Positions 24,816 to 35,370 of a stretch of DNA of 64,000 nt are shown piece by piece. Under the pieces are notes generated by a model that was not told the DNA's origin, ran no database searches, and saw nothing but the letters and a program-made list of their open reading frames with translations. Source of the DNA: Phascolomyces articulosus (lineage: Eukaryota; Mucoromycota; Mucoromycetes; Mucorales; Lichtheimiaceae); contig JAIXMP010000026.1 in the NCBI GenBank assembly GCA_025677815.1, positions 558,001 to 622,000 of the forward strand, written 5' to 3'. Made by a program: the position numbers and the translations under genes. Numbering within the stretch: the stretch's first letter is position 1; every line of letters begins with the position of its first letter.

Positions 24816-25697
24816 ATGTCTTACCCCAATCCCATTATTGGTGAAGAAAATATGAAGATCGATAAACTTGGTAATAGTAGAATCGATGAAAACAGTAATG
24901 CAGATGATGCTGGACCCATGACTCGACATCAAATTCGTAATGAGCAACGAAAAGCTCAACTTGGTCTTGCAGGTAAAAATATTTCTCACTTTTTGATATA
25001 AAAAAAAAGACGTATCCTCGTCCTTATCATGATGAAGAAGAAATAGAAATTAATTTAAAATAAATAATGCACACACAATTTTGTGTAGCCTCCCCACCTG
25101 ATCGAAAGAGAGGTCCTGATCGAGGTTTAGACGAAAGTTGGAAGTCTCAGGGAAATGAAAACAGTACTCTTGTCACACCTGAAATGCAAGATTTGCCACC
25201 TCAAAATAATCGTCAAGGTGATTTCACCTACAAGTAAGTTTTTAATATCCATTTAGCCTTTCTTAAAAAAAAGTACTCACCTATTTTATTATGATGATTA
25301 TTATCATTATAGTAATAGCAAGAAAAAAACTCGACAAGGTTGGGGTGATATGATTGAAGCTCAAACGTAATTATATTAAAATGATACAAAACATTTTTAT
25401 GCACTCTTTATGATCTTTTTTTTTTCATAAACTAAAAACCTCCATTATATATATAGGGCTGAAGTAGAATTTGATCCCAATGATCCTGGTGCTGCAGAAA
25501 AACAAAATGCGACTGCGACTTCTATGGATGATGATGATAGCAGTCATTACAAAACCCTTGATGAATATCATCCCAAGAATTCTTTACCTAAATCATTAGG
25601 TCCAATGCAAGCGCGTGCTCCAAATACAGTGCCTATTGATGCTTCTCAAGAACCCAAGAATGCTACCCGTATTCATGAAAGTATGGATGCTCGATAA
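24816..25697 (+). CDS. Small hydrophilic disordered protein, family unknown
   Basis: Exons 24816-24972, 25089-25233, 25313-25366 and 25457-25697 join in frame to 198 residues. Donors GTAAAA, GTAAGT and GTAATT and TAG acceptors are clean. The protein is rich in Asp, Asn, Gln, Pro and Lys, has no hydrophobic segment and few large hydrophobic residues, and so is probably disordered. Features include an early PMTRHQIRNEQRKAQLGL helix-like stretch, a KKKTRQGWGDM basic patch and a later Asp run. I do not recognise the family. It could be a nuclear or phosphatase-regulating adaptor, but nothing proves it. It is driven by its own TATA box in the promoter region shared with HTD2. Confidence 0.75.
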
Positions 25698-28098
25698 ACA
25701 AAAGAGTGAGGAGAGTATCTCATAGTATATAGTCAATACTTTATTAAAAAGATCTTCCTCATTGTGGGAAATATAAATTGTATATAATAATAAAAACAAA
25801 CCTTTTTTTTTGATATTAAATAATATCCTGGATAATAGGATTCTTCTTTGTCTCGCATTATTATTATTATTATTAATATTAATTAATTTCATGATAATAA
25901 ATCATCGGCTTGGCGCGTTTAGATTCTTATTATAAGAAAGTTGCTTAACATTTTTTTTTAATAATAACCCATTTATCAAATAGTTCCTTTGACAAACCAG
26001 CCAAACGGTCCACCGGAAAGAAAAGAACTTCGGTGTTACGCAAGGTTGTACAGTTGAATTACTATTTTGTGTTGGGGATATTAATTATAGGAACAAAATG
26101 ATGACTCTTTTCATCTTTCTTCTTCTTCACACACACATACATACACAGCGAAAGTCTTGTCAAACACTAAAAAGATAAAACGAAATTAAATACATGATAA
26201 TAAATTTATTACTAACCGAACCAAAGAAGATCCTTCTTTCTTACCAATAGTTCCGTTTGTTCGGTAGATGAATGATTTTTATTTTATTATTAATACTTTG
26301 TTCAAGGGAATGTACTACACTAAAAAAAAAAGTGAATGGTAAAATACACCAATACCGTTTAAGCAAAGTATGATTCATATTTTTAGCTTTGCATTCCATT
26401 AATAATTGATTTGATAGACGTGTGTGCTTATTAATAATACAATTCTTTTTTTTTTTTTTTTTATCAATGACACATTGAATGATTGAATATATTGTTGTTG
26501 ATGTTGATCATATAAACAAAATAGAAAGAGCCGCGTGGATATAGATAGATAGACAAAGTATATAATAGGATCATTCCATTTGTTGTTATTGTTGTTTTTT
26601 ATGCATTCGTAATAAATGTGTGGCGCATTTTAATTTCTAATTTTGTCAAGGAAATAACAAAGTTGTCAATGAACCTTTTTCCCTCTTCCTCCTTTTTATC
26701 ATTACTTTACAAGTTGTTGTTTTATTATTATTGGAAATGCACTCAATAATCAATTGTTTGTTTTGTTTTCGATCAAATCAATCCATCAGTAAACCAAAAA
26801 AAGAACAGTGACCCAAAACAACTTCTTTTTATAATATATATCTCAGCCCCCTCCTCTTCCCTCTAAAGTGTATTATCTTAGAAGAAAGAAATAAGCCCAT
26901 GGATATATAAAGAAAGAGACAAGCTATTCTTAGTATGTTAATCAATGTGGTTATAAAAAAAAAGGAGTACATAAATTATAGAAAGGGAGAAAGAACGGAT
27001 TATTATTTTAGTAGTAGTAATAATGCAACTAAATAAGATAGTGGGCGTTTAGCCATTCAAGTAAAAAGTGTAAATTTATTACTTTTTACCCTTTTTAGTA
27101 GTAAACTATAAAGATCTTGTGGATAACAACAACAATTTATTATATCCTGCAGCAAATTACAAAACTAGGAGGAGAAAAGGTCAATTTATTTACCATGAAT
27201 GATGTATCCAATATAAATATAAAATGTGTAGTGATGTTAACAAGCAGATCCTTTTTATTTTATTTTATTTTTCCCTCCACACACATAATAATCCGATGAA
27301 ATGCGCGGGAATGAAGAGCGGAATGATGCAAAACTCAAATAGCTTTTTACTTTAAAAAAATCCTTTTTTATTTATTTATTTCTTTATCATTTGATCTCTA
27401 TTGTTCATCCTAATTGTTTAATTATAATAATTATAATAATAATTTATAAATTAATAATAATAATAACAAAGAAAAGAAAAGAGTAATAATAATAATAATA
27501 AAGTAATAAATGACGAAAGGGTTGTACTATGACGAAACAGAATAGAATTTAGTGCAAGAAAGGAAAGGTTCATTGGTAAACATATTATTCGCGCGGGTTT
27601 CTTTATAAGTTATTTAAGGTGGCAATTACGTTATTGTATATTGGGGGGAGGAGAGAGAGGAAAGGAGGAGATAGAAGAAGAAGAAAAGTTAAATTAGAGT
27701 CCAGAACACAGTAGTACGACTGGACAACAAGTTATCTCATTTAAATCTTGTGATTGGGCGATTAATTAATGTTGTTTGATTTTTATGGATTCCGCAAAAC
27801 CTTTTTTTTTTTGTTTTATTTATATCAAATAATATTCTTCGTAAATTATTTATTATTATTATTTATTACTATTATTGTAATTATACGCGTTAAAAAAACT
27901 TTACTATACTTAATATATAAATATATATAAAAACTTCCTTCTTTTTTCTTTCTTTCTTTCACTTTTTGTTTTTTAAGCTTTTTTTTTTTCATTTCTTATA
28001 TATATATATATATTCACCTCACTTCTCTTTCTTTCTCTCTATTTCAACATAAAAAAAAACAAAAACAAAAACAACAACCAATATAAAATAAATAAAAA
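25698..28098. other. Intergenic, probable long promoter of the phosphatase gene
   Basis: No gene is seen. The interval contains TAA/AAT trinucleotide repeats (about 27420-27505), GA-rich patches near 27645-27690, and a T/C-rich leader with TTTC repeats at 27940-28050 directly before the phosphatase ATG. Confidence 0.5.
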
Positions 28099-29691
28099 AT
28101 GACGGCCCCGCTTGCTACATCCAGCACGCCAGTCTTGACAAGTCTTTCTCCACAACAACGACCTTTTTCATTTTCTCCTAGTGCTTCTTCTTCCGGATTA
28201 GCGAGCCGTCGCCGAAACAACAAAAATCTTTCATTATGTTTATCCGACTCAACACGTCTTGTATCTGCACCTGCAACTCCCAATCGTATGCAATTTGATT
28301 TGACACCTAATAAACCTACTCCACCTCAACCTCAAGGACCTTATCAACATGGTCCATTACGTATCATGCCTCATTTGTATTTGGGTGCCGAACATAATGC
28401 TTTAGATATGCAACATTTACGACGTCTTTCCATTGATTGTATGTTGAATGTAGCTGAAGAAGTTGTTCATCCACAAGAACGTCAATTTATTAGTTTTGAT
28501 GATATGTTTGATGATCGATTGGCTCCTCCTCCTTCGGCTGCTTCTTCTGCTAGTAATAGTGTTTTACCTTCTCCCTCTCTTTCACGCGCTTCTACCGCTA
28601 GTAGTATTGCTTCCAGTTTACATACCATTGAACAACAGCAACAACAACACTATCGTCCTTCTTCACCTACTGCTAGATGGTTTAATGAAAATGCACCTGC
28701 TTTGTTATTTCCTGGTTCTAAAAAGAAAAAACGACAAGCTTCTGTTTCCTCTATTGGTTCCATGTGTGATACTTATTATAACAACAACATCAATGTTACT
28801 ACCCCTCATACCACCAATAACAATACCATGATGATGAACAACTCAAATCGATTAGCAACACTAAATACATTATGTGAAAAACAAAACATGGCTTACAAAA
28901 AAATCCCATGGATCCATAATCAAGAAAATTTGGTGAATGAATTAGATGGTGCTATTGCAGCGATTGATCAAGCACGCGATGCAGGCCATACTATCTTGGT
29001 TCATTGTCAATGTGGCGTTGCACGTTCAGCCACAGTCATTATTGCTTATATCATGAAAACCATGAAACTTCCCATGCAAGAAGCTTACGATTATGTCAAG
29101 GCGCAGGCGCCTGGTATCAGTCCCAATCTTGCTCTTCTTTATCAATTACGTGAATACGAACAGAAATTATCACACCTCAATAGTGATAAATCAACTACAA
29201 CAACCACGATGCTCCGATCCTCGAATCAGCATTCTCCAAAGATGACCACAACTCATACCAATATCAAAACCACCAATAAAACCAATAATAATAATAGTAA
29301 AAAGCTATCTTTGTCCTCTGCTTCGCTCCGCCCATCCAACTTGTACGACAGATCGTACCACCATCCTCAATCACCGGTTGTAGCAGCAACTCAACAACCT
29401 ACTTCACCTAAAACTCCTTGTTCACCCAAAAAACCATTGTTCTTGTTTCGAAAATCATCACTCTCATTATCTTGGAAACGTCGTATGGGTAAATTAAAAC
29501 CAGAAGATGGTCAACCACAACCAACCACACCCACCACACCAACGAGTCGAAGAACAAGTACTACTACAACAACAAGTGATTTTGAAAGTTGGTGGAAATC
29601 AAAAATGAAACAACAACAATTACAACAAGCTTCTATTTCTTCTACAAGTCAAGGCAATAATAATGGTAGTAAAGTATCTTTACGATGTTAG
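28099..29691 (+). CDS. Dual-specificity protein phosphatase (MAPK-phosphatase-like)
   Basis: One uninterrupted frame of 530 residues. The catalytic signature HCQCGVARSAT (His302, Cys303, Arg309) is the HCx5R(S/T) active site of cysteine-based phosphatases, and the fold around it (PHLYLGAEHNA at about 92; AYDYVKAQAPGISPN after the site) is of the dual-specificity type that dephosphorylates MAP kinases. Near the N-terminus RRRNNKNLSLCL fits a MAPK docking motif (basic cluster, spacer, L-x-L). A low-complexity insert of about 140 residues (122-264, Ser-, Gln- and Asn-rich) splits the domain. The C-terminal 170 residues are Thr/Ser/Pro/Gln-rich and probably disordered. The stretch IPWIHNQENL stands where the general-acid Asp normally lies, and I see no Asp there. 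Role in stress or cell-wall MAPK signalling is inferred from the family. Confidence 0.88.
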   Translation: MTAPLATSSTPVLTSLSPQQRPFSFSPSASSSGLASRRRNNKNLSLCLSDSTRLVSAPATPNRMQFDLTPNKPTPPQPQGPYQHGPLRIMPHLYLGAEHNALDMQHLRRLSIDCMLNVAEEVVHPQERQFISFDDMFDDRLAPPPSAASSASNSVLPSPSLSRASTASSIASSLHTIEQQQQQHYRPSSPTARWFNENAPALLFPGSKKKKRQASVSSIGSMCDTYYNNNINVTTPHTTNNNTMMMNNSNRLATLNTLCEKQNMAYKKIPWIHNQENLVNELDGAIAAIDQARDAGHTILVHCQCGVARSATVIIAYIMKTMKLPMQEAYDYVKAQAPGISPNLALLYQLREYEQKLSHLNSDKSTTTTTMLRSSNQHSPKMTTTHTNIKTTNKTNNNNSKKLSLSSASLRPSNLYDRSYHHPQSPVVAATQQPTSPKTPCSPKKPLFLFRKSSLSLSWKRRMGKLKPEDGQPQPTTPTTPTSRRTSTTTTTSDFESWWKSKMKQQQLQQASISSTSQGNNNGSKVSLRC

Positions 29692-32600
29692 TTTCACTTT
29701 TTTTTTTCTTTACTATGATTGAAAATTGCCTTTCTCTTTTTTCCCCCATCTTTTTTTTTTTTGTTCTATACATTGTATACTCTTATTCAAACCGTTCTCC
29801 TGTACTTCCCTTACTTGCTATTCTTTTAAAACACACACTTTTGTACATATACTTTATCCCATTTTGCTTGTACACTTTTTATTATTATTTTTACATAGTA
29901 GTATTTGTATTAGCTCTTTCTATCTCTCTCTCTCTATTGTAGTATATACCAATCACCATCATCACCATTTCCAAACAGAAAAAAAAACTCATTTATAAAA
30001 ATAATAAAAATATAAGAAAAACCCTTCTGTTGGTTTTTGTATTAAAAAAACATATACAATTCCCGAGTATCATCTACGTTTTTTTTCACTTGTTCGTAGA
30101 ATATATAAACGTTGTACTAAACTTTTGGACTGAATTGGAATTTAACATATATAAATAATAATAATAATAACTTCCAAACAATTGGAAAGGTGAACCAATG
30201 AAGGCTAATCTATGTTCTTTTTTACTTTTTCCAGGAACAACATAAAACCAACAGCGGGGAAAAAAAATCCATCGGATTGGGGGGAGGAGAAAGAGAGAAA
30301 ACTTATCTCTCAGTAATTACTTTCAGCAAATTTAACCGTACTACAATATATCTAATTCCCCAAATTTTATTTAAAGTTTTATAGAATTAAGACTCGTCGA
30401 AAAAAAGGTCTTTTACGGACGGATTGAAAGGTATATATATATTCATAGATGGTCATGATGATAATCTATGAATAAGTCAGTCATTTATTTATTTCTATAG
30501 AATCAATTCAAAGGTAAACTACGTGTATTTACGTGTTTATGTGGTATTTTTAAAGAAGTTTCGAAAAAGAAACAGTCGTACTACTTACAGATTGTTCATT
30601 GTACCTTTTTTTTTATAACCAAAAAAAATGATGACTGTATTCTTACAAATCATTCAAAACCATTGGTAGAAGAAGGAGAATTCATTTGATAGTTATAACG
30701 ACAACAAATCATGAATAATAGATATATATCCCATTTGGCAAGTTGGGGTAAAAAAAATAATTATATAATTCTACTATTATAAAAGTCAAATAGAATGGAG
30801 AGAGGTTTCTTTATCTATTTGGGGGGAGGGGAAGAAAGAAGAAGAGGAGGAGAGAAAGGAAGGTAGGACAAAATGGTTAAAAATGCGTTTTTGATTACTA
30901 TTTATTTATTCAATCCATCCATGAAAGATGGACGATCTACCATTTGTCGTCTATTAGTACTGCTACTAGTACTACTAATTTTGCTATAACTCACAATTCA
31001 GCATGATACTCTATAGATATAGTCTATAGATGGTGGTTCCATTAGAAACATAGAGATGTTGTTGATCATTTTCATGAATTCAATATATAAAAGATGATAT
31101 TCATGGATTATTTTTTTCGACTCAACGTGAAACAAAGTGTAACAAACTGGCACTAGTGGAAATTAGTTTACTAACCTCAAACAAATAAAAACATCATTGT
31201 TCAAGTTGTTTTTGGGCTTAGTATACTGCTTACTATATAATTGGATGCTAATAATAATGTATTCAATTTGTTGTTATAATAATAAAAAAAAAGGTCATGG
31301 GATAAAAACTTGCCATGCTTTCAATGTAAAATAATTTACATTGTCTGTGTGGCGGGGCAGTGATAAAAATGCTAAAAAGTAAAAAAGGGATTATCACTCA
31401 CTCCTTTCATCTTTGTAACTTTTGATCAATGATCAACATTGATTGATTTTTAAATTGGGAACTTGATACAAATTGGTAAATTGAGACTATTATGTTTGTT
31501 ATACTCACTAATGATACAGAGTGAAAAAAAAGACTCTTGTTTTCGATCTTTGTAAAACGAATCCAATTTTTGGTTTCAGATGGTAATAAAGTGTGCTTTT
31601 CTATATACTTGTATATTATTACTCTTGAAAAGAAAAATGGTAATTAGACATTTGAAGCAAGGTAATTCCCAATGTTCTTTATGATTAAGAAAAATATGAC
31701 GAATTAAGTCCTCGTTTGGATGACGCTATATATCAAGTAAAAAGAATAAACAAAAGAATCTGTGTGTCAATGTCAAAAAATTAGGGATCGCAAAAAGATA
31801 AAAAAAAAACTAAAAATAGCTTGTAACCAATCTTTTTTACTTTGTTGGTTTCATATTTATATATAACGCATAAACATTATGTCTCTTTATTTTTGTCTTG
31901 TCTTTTACCATAATCAGTTATTTTTGTTAATTATGCTAGTATTCACTTTCTCCTGATCGTATATCCTTGTAGGAAAAAAAATAATTCTTTTGTGATCAAT
32001 TTCACGGATCGGGTTCTTTCTATAAACCGACCCGTTCATCCCGATGCTTCTTGTCTTATTGTCAGTTAGTTTTTTAAAGTTGCCGTCTCATGATCGTGAT
32101 CGTGGTACAGAAAAAAAAGTGGCATGATGATGGAATAGTAGAATGGGTTTCGACATTTTTCTAATTATATGAATATCATATGTGAATGACAGCTATATGC
32201 TGTCATCATCATTATACCTTTGAATGATTCAAGAAGTAGTTGTTATTTTTTACTACTACTACTCTATATAGTTACTCTACAAAATAATAATAATAAATGG
32301 ATGGTACATTAAATAAGTTGTTCTTTAATTGATTATTTCCAAGAAGAGAAATGGTCTACTCAACAACTGGTGGATCGAAATGAAAATGAAAGCGTGATTG
32401 TTCTCACAGTAAAATAGTATAGAAACAACACATGAATGTAATAAAGATCAAGAAGTTCTTATTTTTAAGTAAAGTATTGATTTTTGATCTCATTCAATAT
32501 CAAAAAGAAATACAAACTACCGTTTTCATAAAAATAGGTGTCTTTTGTTCGGTTCAAAGACTGTGTCTATTTCTTATTTGGGAATGTATGTGATGGATCA

Positions 32601-34273
32601 AAAATCATAGAATTCATCAAACTACGCGTATTTTCTACATGATCTGGAGTACATACAAAATGAAACAGAGTTTACAGCTTGTTGTTAATATTCTTTATGC
32701 TTAGGTATTGTCCATTGTATAGAGCATGCTTGGTTTGGAAGATTCGTAAAATATATTAAGGTGGACAAAAGTGGGAAAGGTCTTAGTAGTAAGCTTAGTT
32801 ATTGTTTAAAAGTGGGAAGGTATTAGCTAAGAGGCTAAACAAAGCTTGTTCCTGTATTTCTTTTTTGTTGGGCACCATTTCCATATGAAAGTGAGAAAAT
32901 AAATCAAATGTCTAGATCTAGCAGGTCTCTAAATAATGAATAACAAACATCTGACTCTGGGCGTATTATTTATTTATTTAGCATTTCTTTTGAATTAAAA
33001 GAAATATATATAATAAACAAAGGCAGCAAGACTTAACAGATACAGATATTTATTATGTATATATAACATCATACTTATAAACCAAGGACCGTGGTTTAAT
33101 ACACCAAAATTTTTTAAAACTATCTAGAGTATCCTTAAACAAAAGTACTACTTTAATATTAGCACCTTTTGCTTATACTCACAGATTTTATTGTAAAGCA
33201 ACACATTGTATTTACATTTAAAATAAGCGCTGGCATTCGAAATAACAATGATACTGAAAATACACAAAGAACGGTTTATGGCGCACTCGGCTGAAATTGT
33301 TTTGCGCCACCATTCGGTTTAAACAATGCACAAGATCATACTTTGGCTATTTTCCAGTTCACTGACAGCATTAGCCTTAAAAAGTCTACTAAAAAGCGTC
33401 AAGGAGAACACTATAAAAATAATGTCTTTTTGCATATTACATAACTGCTGTACCATATGTTTTCCATATTGTAGCTATCTCATTTATTCAAGTTGGATGG
33501 ATTGTACAGATACTCAGCACAAGATGTTATCGTAATGAACGCTCGCGATGGTTTATCAGATGAATTACTATATGAATTTTAAAGAAGTGAACATACAGTA
33601 CAGTAATGTTTTCTTTTGGGCTGTTTCAGAGTTTAGGCTTAGAATATTATTGTTTTGCGTAATCGTGTTTCTGTATTGCACAAAGACGTGGAGATGGGCT
33701 TTTCCTTTCGTTTATTCTAACTATCTTACTGCACATTTTTACTATATTGCTTCCTAGTCGTTCGGCAACAGTGAATCAAACATTCAACAGCATGAGTGGA
33801 ATATTTCATATTATTTCAGTTGATTCTTTTCTGAATCGTCTGCATATAATAAACAAGTATAATTCAATGTTTATTTATAAGATGCATTGACGATTATCTT
33901 TAAAGTTTTGGCTTAGTTACTTGAAATATGTCACACAAGTTTTTGTGAGAAATATATATATATATATTTCTCTTTACGTACTAAAAACGCAACTTTTTCA
34001 TTTTTCAGTTTCTATTTACCACCTCCATAACAACGTATCCGTCTATATCCACAAGAACTCTATTCATTTACCAGAAAATACGTTGGAAAAGCCAGCAGCT
34101 AAGAGAACACGTATTAACTACCACCACTATCCGTCACTGAATATTAACTTGTGCTTTTATCATTAATTTCACTCGTTGCTTTTTTATCTGTGAGTTTACA
34201 CCTCCCTTTTTAATTTCTATCTATGAACATTGGAACTAAATTGTTGAAACCATTTAATATAATCATAGAAATA
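29692..34273. other. Gene-poor interval
   Basis: About 4.6 kb with no supportable gene. It begins with the T/C-rich 3' flank of the phosphatase gene. It contains a perfect inverted repeat (30441-30473), short palindromes near 31013-31031, and scattered A/T runs. Frames at 33326-33535 and 33548-33757 are Cys- and aromatic-rich but lack family signals and are probably chance or old remnants. Confidence 0.5.
30441..30473. repeat. Perfect 10-bp inverted repeat
   Basis: ATTCATAGAT (30441-30450) is followed after 13 bases by its exact reverse complement ATCTATGAAT (30464-30473). It could form a hairpin in RNA or bind a dimeric protein. It lies about 0.75 kb after the phosphatase gene, with no clear function. 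Confidence 0.6.
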
Positions 34274-34549
34274 ATGTATATAACCTACGAGACGGTACAA
34301 TATTCTTTGAATGGCAAAGTTCCTAATGATTTGCCCAGACCAGACTTTAAGCCTTCAAAACTTGTTCGCATTTCTGACATGGAAGTGGTCGATGGATCTC
34401 AAGTCAACGAAGGTTATTGCGCATTATCGTATTCATGGGATCAATCCGGAGATATTTTAATCGATAAAGCCACTGGAAAATACAAACGAGTTGATGAAGG
34501 CAAACGCAAGATTATTTCTTATGACAATAATTATCGCTGCAAAATCTAG
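34274..34549 (+). pseudogene. Truncated HET-domain gene copy
   Basis: The frame from ATG 34274 encodes 91 residues that match the N-terminus of the gene at 41705: MYITYETVQY against MYISYETAQF, then KLVRISDMEVVDGSQV and GYCALSYSWDQSGDI. It lacks about 12 residues near position 12 and ends at a TAG just after the first HET-domain motif; the DNA beyond it does not match the paralogue. An in-frame ATG at 34223 would add 17 residues, but the paralogue supports 34274. A full HET domain needs two more motifs that are absent, so this is a broken copy; a short expressed peptide cannot be ruled out. Confidence 0.75.
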
Positions 34550-35370
34550 GCGGAATCAAAAGGGTTTCAAGCTTGATATCCAATAATGTTGTTGATGTTT
34601 GAAGTACTATAACCAGGTTACCTAAATATATATTTCATCATTTAGTAACATGCTTCTATTTTTCCTTACTAAGAATAAGGAATATATTATGCTCTGTTTA
34701 CTCTACTTATGATTATTCTTTATATTATTTACTATTCCACTTTTGTATAGTAGATAGTATTTAAAATAAATAAGAAACTATTTTTGTTGAAATTATTAAA
34801 GATACTCTACTATATGTCTTTTTTTTTTTTGAAATTCAGGATTTGACATTAAGGTTACATAATATTTCAATTTCATTAAAAGCCAGACTGTTGGCTGTAC
34901 AGGCTGCAACTTGTATAAAATTTTGCTGCCATAGCCTCTGATCTGGGCCATGTCTGATTTTAGTATGCAGTCAACATCATGAGCAAATATTTGTTTCTGT
35001 AAAAAAATAATGTTTGGAAATCATGACTACAGCAGTTAGTTGTGGGGCAACTAACTAATAACAATATGTTTTTAGGCATAATATCATACAAATAAAAAAA
35101 AAAAAGTAAAAGAATAAAGCAAACAAAGAATATTTTGAGAATATAATAAATGAGTGTTTACAACAACAACTTAGATCTTCAAGTAGTCTATTAAATAATA
35201 CTAATTATACTAAAAAAATAATAAATGGTGGGTAAAAAAAAAGGTTATACGAAAAGTAGAGTTGGGACAAGTTATGAAATGATTGTTACTATAATGCTTT
35301 GTTCATATAGTGGCTAGTATATACGGGAAGAGGATAGGTCAAAAGATGAACCGGAAAAGTAGGATTTTTC
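34550..35370. other. Intergenic between HET relic and lipase 3' end
   Basis: No gene is seen. AT-rich sequence with A runs at about 35092-35105 and 35234. The right part is the 3' flank of the minus-strand lipase gene. Confidence 0.55.

Noticed and set aside
33260..33325. TGGCGCA...TGCGCCA inverted repeat as possible transposon end
   Set aside because: Only 7 bp, single, with no target-site duplication or second end found.
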